From JAISDD01 sp031553935 (lineage in GTDB: Bacteria > Bacillota > Syntrophomonadia > Syntrophomonadales > Syntrophomonadaceae): a stretch of 64,000 nucleotides of DNA. Below the pieces are notes generated by a model. It saw nothing but the letters and a program-made list of their open reading frames with translations, was not told where the DNA came from and made no database searches. The stretch spans positions 1-64,000 of the forward strand of contig JAVBKS010000005.1 of assembly GCA_031553935.1 (NCBI GenBank), written 5' to 3'. The position numbers and the translations under genes are program-made. The stretch's first letter is position 1, and each line of letters starts with the position of its first letter. Positions 63,168 through 64,000 of this stretch are shown here, one piece after another.

Positions 63168-64000
63168 TTAAGAAGGGGGAGGAGCTTTTTTGGTGACCAA
63201 AAACAATGAGGGAATTATACCTATTAAGAGAATAAACACCGCAACTAATAGACAATCATTAATGGCGCTAGCCATTGATTGTTTTTGCAGCATTGTTATC
63301 AGGGCTCCATTGGCAGCAGCGTTGGCTTGATCTGAGCTTGCACCGATAGAGATCATATGGGATTGCAAACCTGACATTACTTTATGGGCTGTTGGGGTCT
63401 GCAATTGCAAGGATTCTGCATAATTATGAAAATGAAAAACTTGTCTTTGTTGCATTATAGTCGAAAAGATAGCTACTCCGAAAGCGGCTGCTACTTGGCG
63501 AATTAAATTAGATAAGGCCGAAGCGCGATTAACTAAAGGCGGGGGAACAGTATTCATACCTACAGTATTGGCCGGCATCATACTTAAGCCCATGCCGACA
63601 CCGCGCAGGGCAAGAAAAACCGAGAGAATACCTAATGGAGTGGTTAGAGTTAAACCGCTTAGCCAATAGGTAGTAGCACTAACAACTAGGAGACCGGAAA
63701 CCACAAGAGGGCGGGCGCCAATTCGGTCGAAAAGGAATCCGCTAATGGGCATAGTAAAGCCAGAAGCAATAGCCATGGGCATTAAAACTAACCCAACCTG
63801 CATAGCGGATAGGCCGCTTAGGGTTTGCAGAAACAGCGGAATCAAGAATAGTACACCGAATAAACCAATAGCTAAGACAGAACCAACTACGCTGCTCATC
63901 GCAAATACCGGGTTTTTAAATAAACGCAGATCCAAAATGGGTTCAGTATGGTTTAGTTCATTGATCACCAGTACTATTAAGCTGAAAAAGGCAAGAATCA
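63168..64000 (-). CDS. DHA2-family MFS drug transporter (C-terminal part)
   Basis: The frame is open to the window edge, so the gene is partial; about the last 277 residues are present. It has several membrane helices and MFS signatures such as GVLFLIPLFLQTLSGLSAMQ, then FDRIGARPLVVSGLL and LRGVGMGLSMMPAN. The DHA2 (EmrB/QacA) group has 14 helices and exports drugs with protons. The apparent start at 63968 is internal. Confidence 0.88.
   Translation of the reverse strand, partial: ILAFFSLIVLVINELNHTEPILDLRLFKNPVFAMSSVVGSVLAIGLFGVLFLIPLFLQTLSGLSAMQVGLVLMPMAIASGFTMPISGFLFDRIGARPLVVSGLLVVSATTYWLSGLTLTTPLGILSVFLALRGVGMGLSMMPANTVGMNTVPPPLVNRASALSNLIRQVAAAFGVAIFSTIMQQRQVFHFHNYAESLQLQTPTAHKVMSGLQSHMISIGASSDQANAAANGALITMLQKQSMASAINDCLLVAVFILLIGIIPSLFLVTKKAPPPS

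Overview
The window is the replication-origin region of a bacterial chromosome, with flanks on both sides. The organism looks like a low-GC, anaerobic, endospore-forming Firmicute of the class Clostridia, perhaps near the Syntrophomonas group; that placement is an inference from gene content and not a computed one. Supporting features are strong AGGAGG ribosome binding sites with frequent TTG/GTG starts, the sporulation protein YyaC, a BclA-like collagen protein, RemB between recF and gyrB, oxygen-sensitive Fe-S enzymes and a selenocysteine system.

Left flank (1-14.5 kb). A minus-strand set reads ykvI-like transporter, selA, selB and then tRNA-Sec (selC), with a 46-bp tandem repeat between selB and selC. 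It is followed by yyaC, a TetR regulator divergent from an acyl-CoA dehydrogenase, the collagen-like spore-surface protein, a nitroreductase, larC, a secreted protein with 20 mature cysteines, a small basic protein and a ferredoxin-like protein.

Origin (14.5-31.3 kb). A consensus parS lies inside a long palindrome next to parB-parA. Then rsmG, mnmG, mnmE, jag, yidC, yidD, rnpA and rpmH run on the minus strand, while dnaA, dnaN, recF, remB, gyrB and gyrA run on the plus strand. DnaA boxes flank dnaA, and a DnaA-trio-like element lies between dnaA and dnaN, marking the likely unwinding site.

Vitamin B6 and serine block (31.3-37.5 kb). pdxS-pdxT (PLP synthase) precede a T-box leader with a candidate serine (UCC) specifier. 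The leader controls a PLP aminotransferase, serA and serS, and a tRNA-Ser(UGA) gene lies just downstream. PLP supply, serine synthesis and serine charging are therefore next to each other.

Eroded island (37.4-41.5 kb). Downstream of tRNA-Ser are a duplicated tRNA 3' end, a fragment of dinD with a coupled Cys-rich fragment, a DinJ-type antitoxin whose PIN-domain toxin is cut to 31 codons, a Vat-type acetyltransferase starting inside that remnant, a DUF4180 gene, a Phd/RelE-type pair and a frameshifted rhuM gene.

Right flank (41.5-64 kb). An Fe-S old-yellow-enzyme reductase is followed by a five-gene nickel/peptide-type ABC importer with a clear promoter, a thioesterase, an MscS channel, a nuclease lipoprotein, an Imm-5-like protein, the DUF1659-DUF2922-YvrJ cluster, an orphan AgrD-like cyclic-peptide precursor, a 469-residue protein of unknown function, an MFS pump, a membrane phosphoesterase, cardiolipin synthase, a metallo-beta-lactamase-fold hydrolase, a GLUG-repeat protein, an L,D-transpeptidase that seems to start at ATT, and an MFS pump cut by the window edge.
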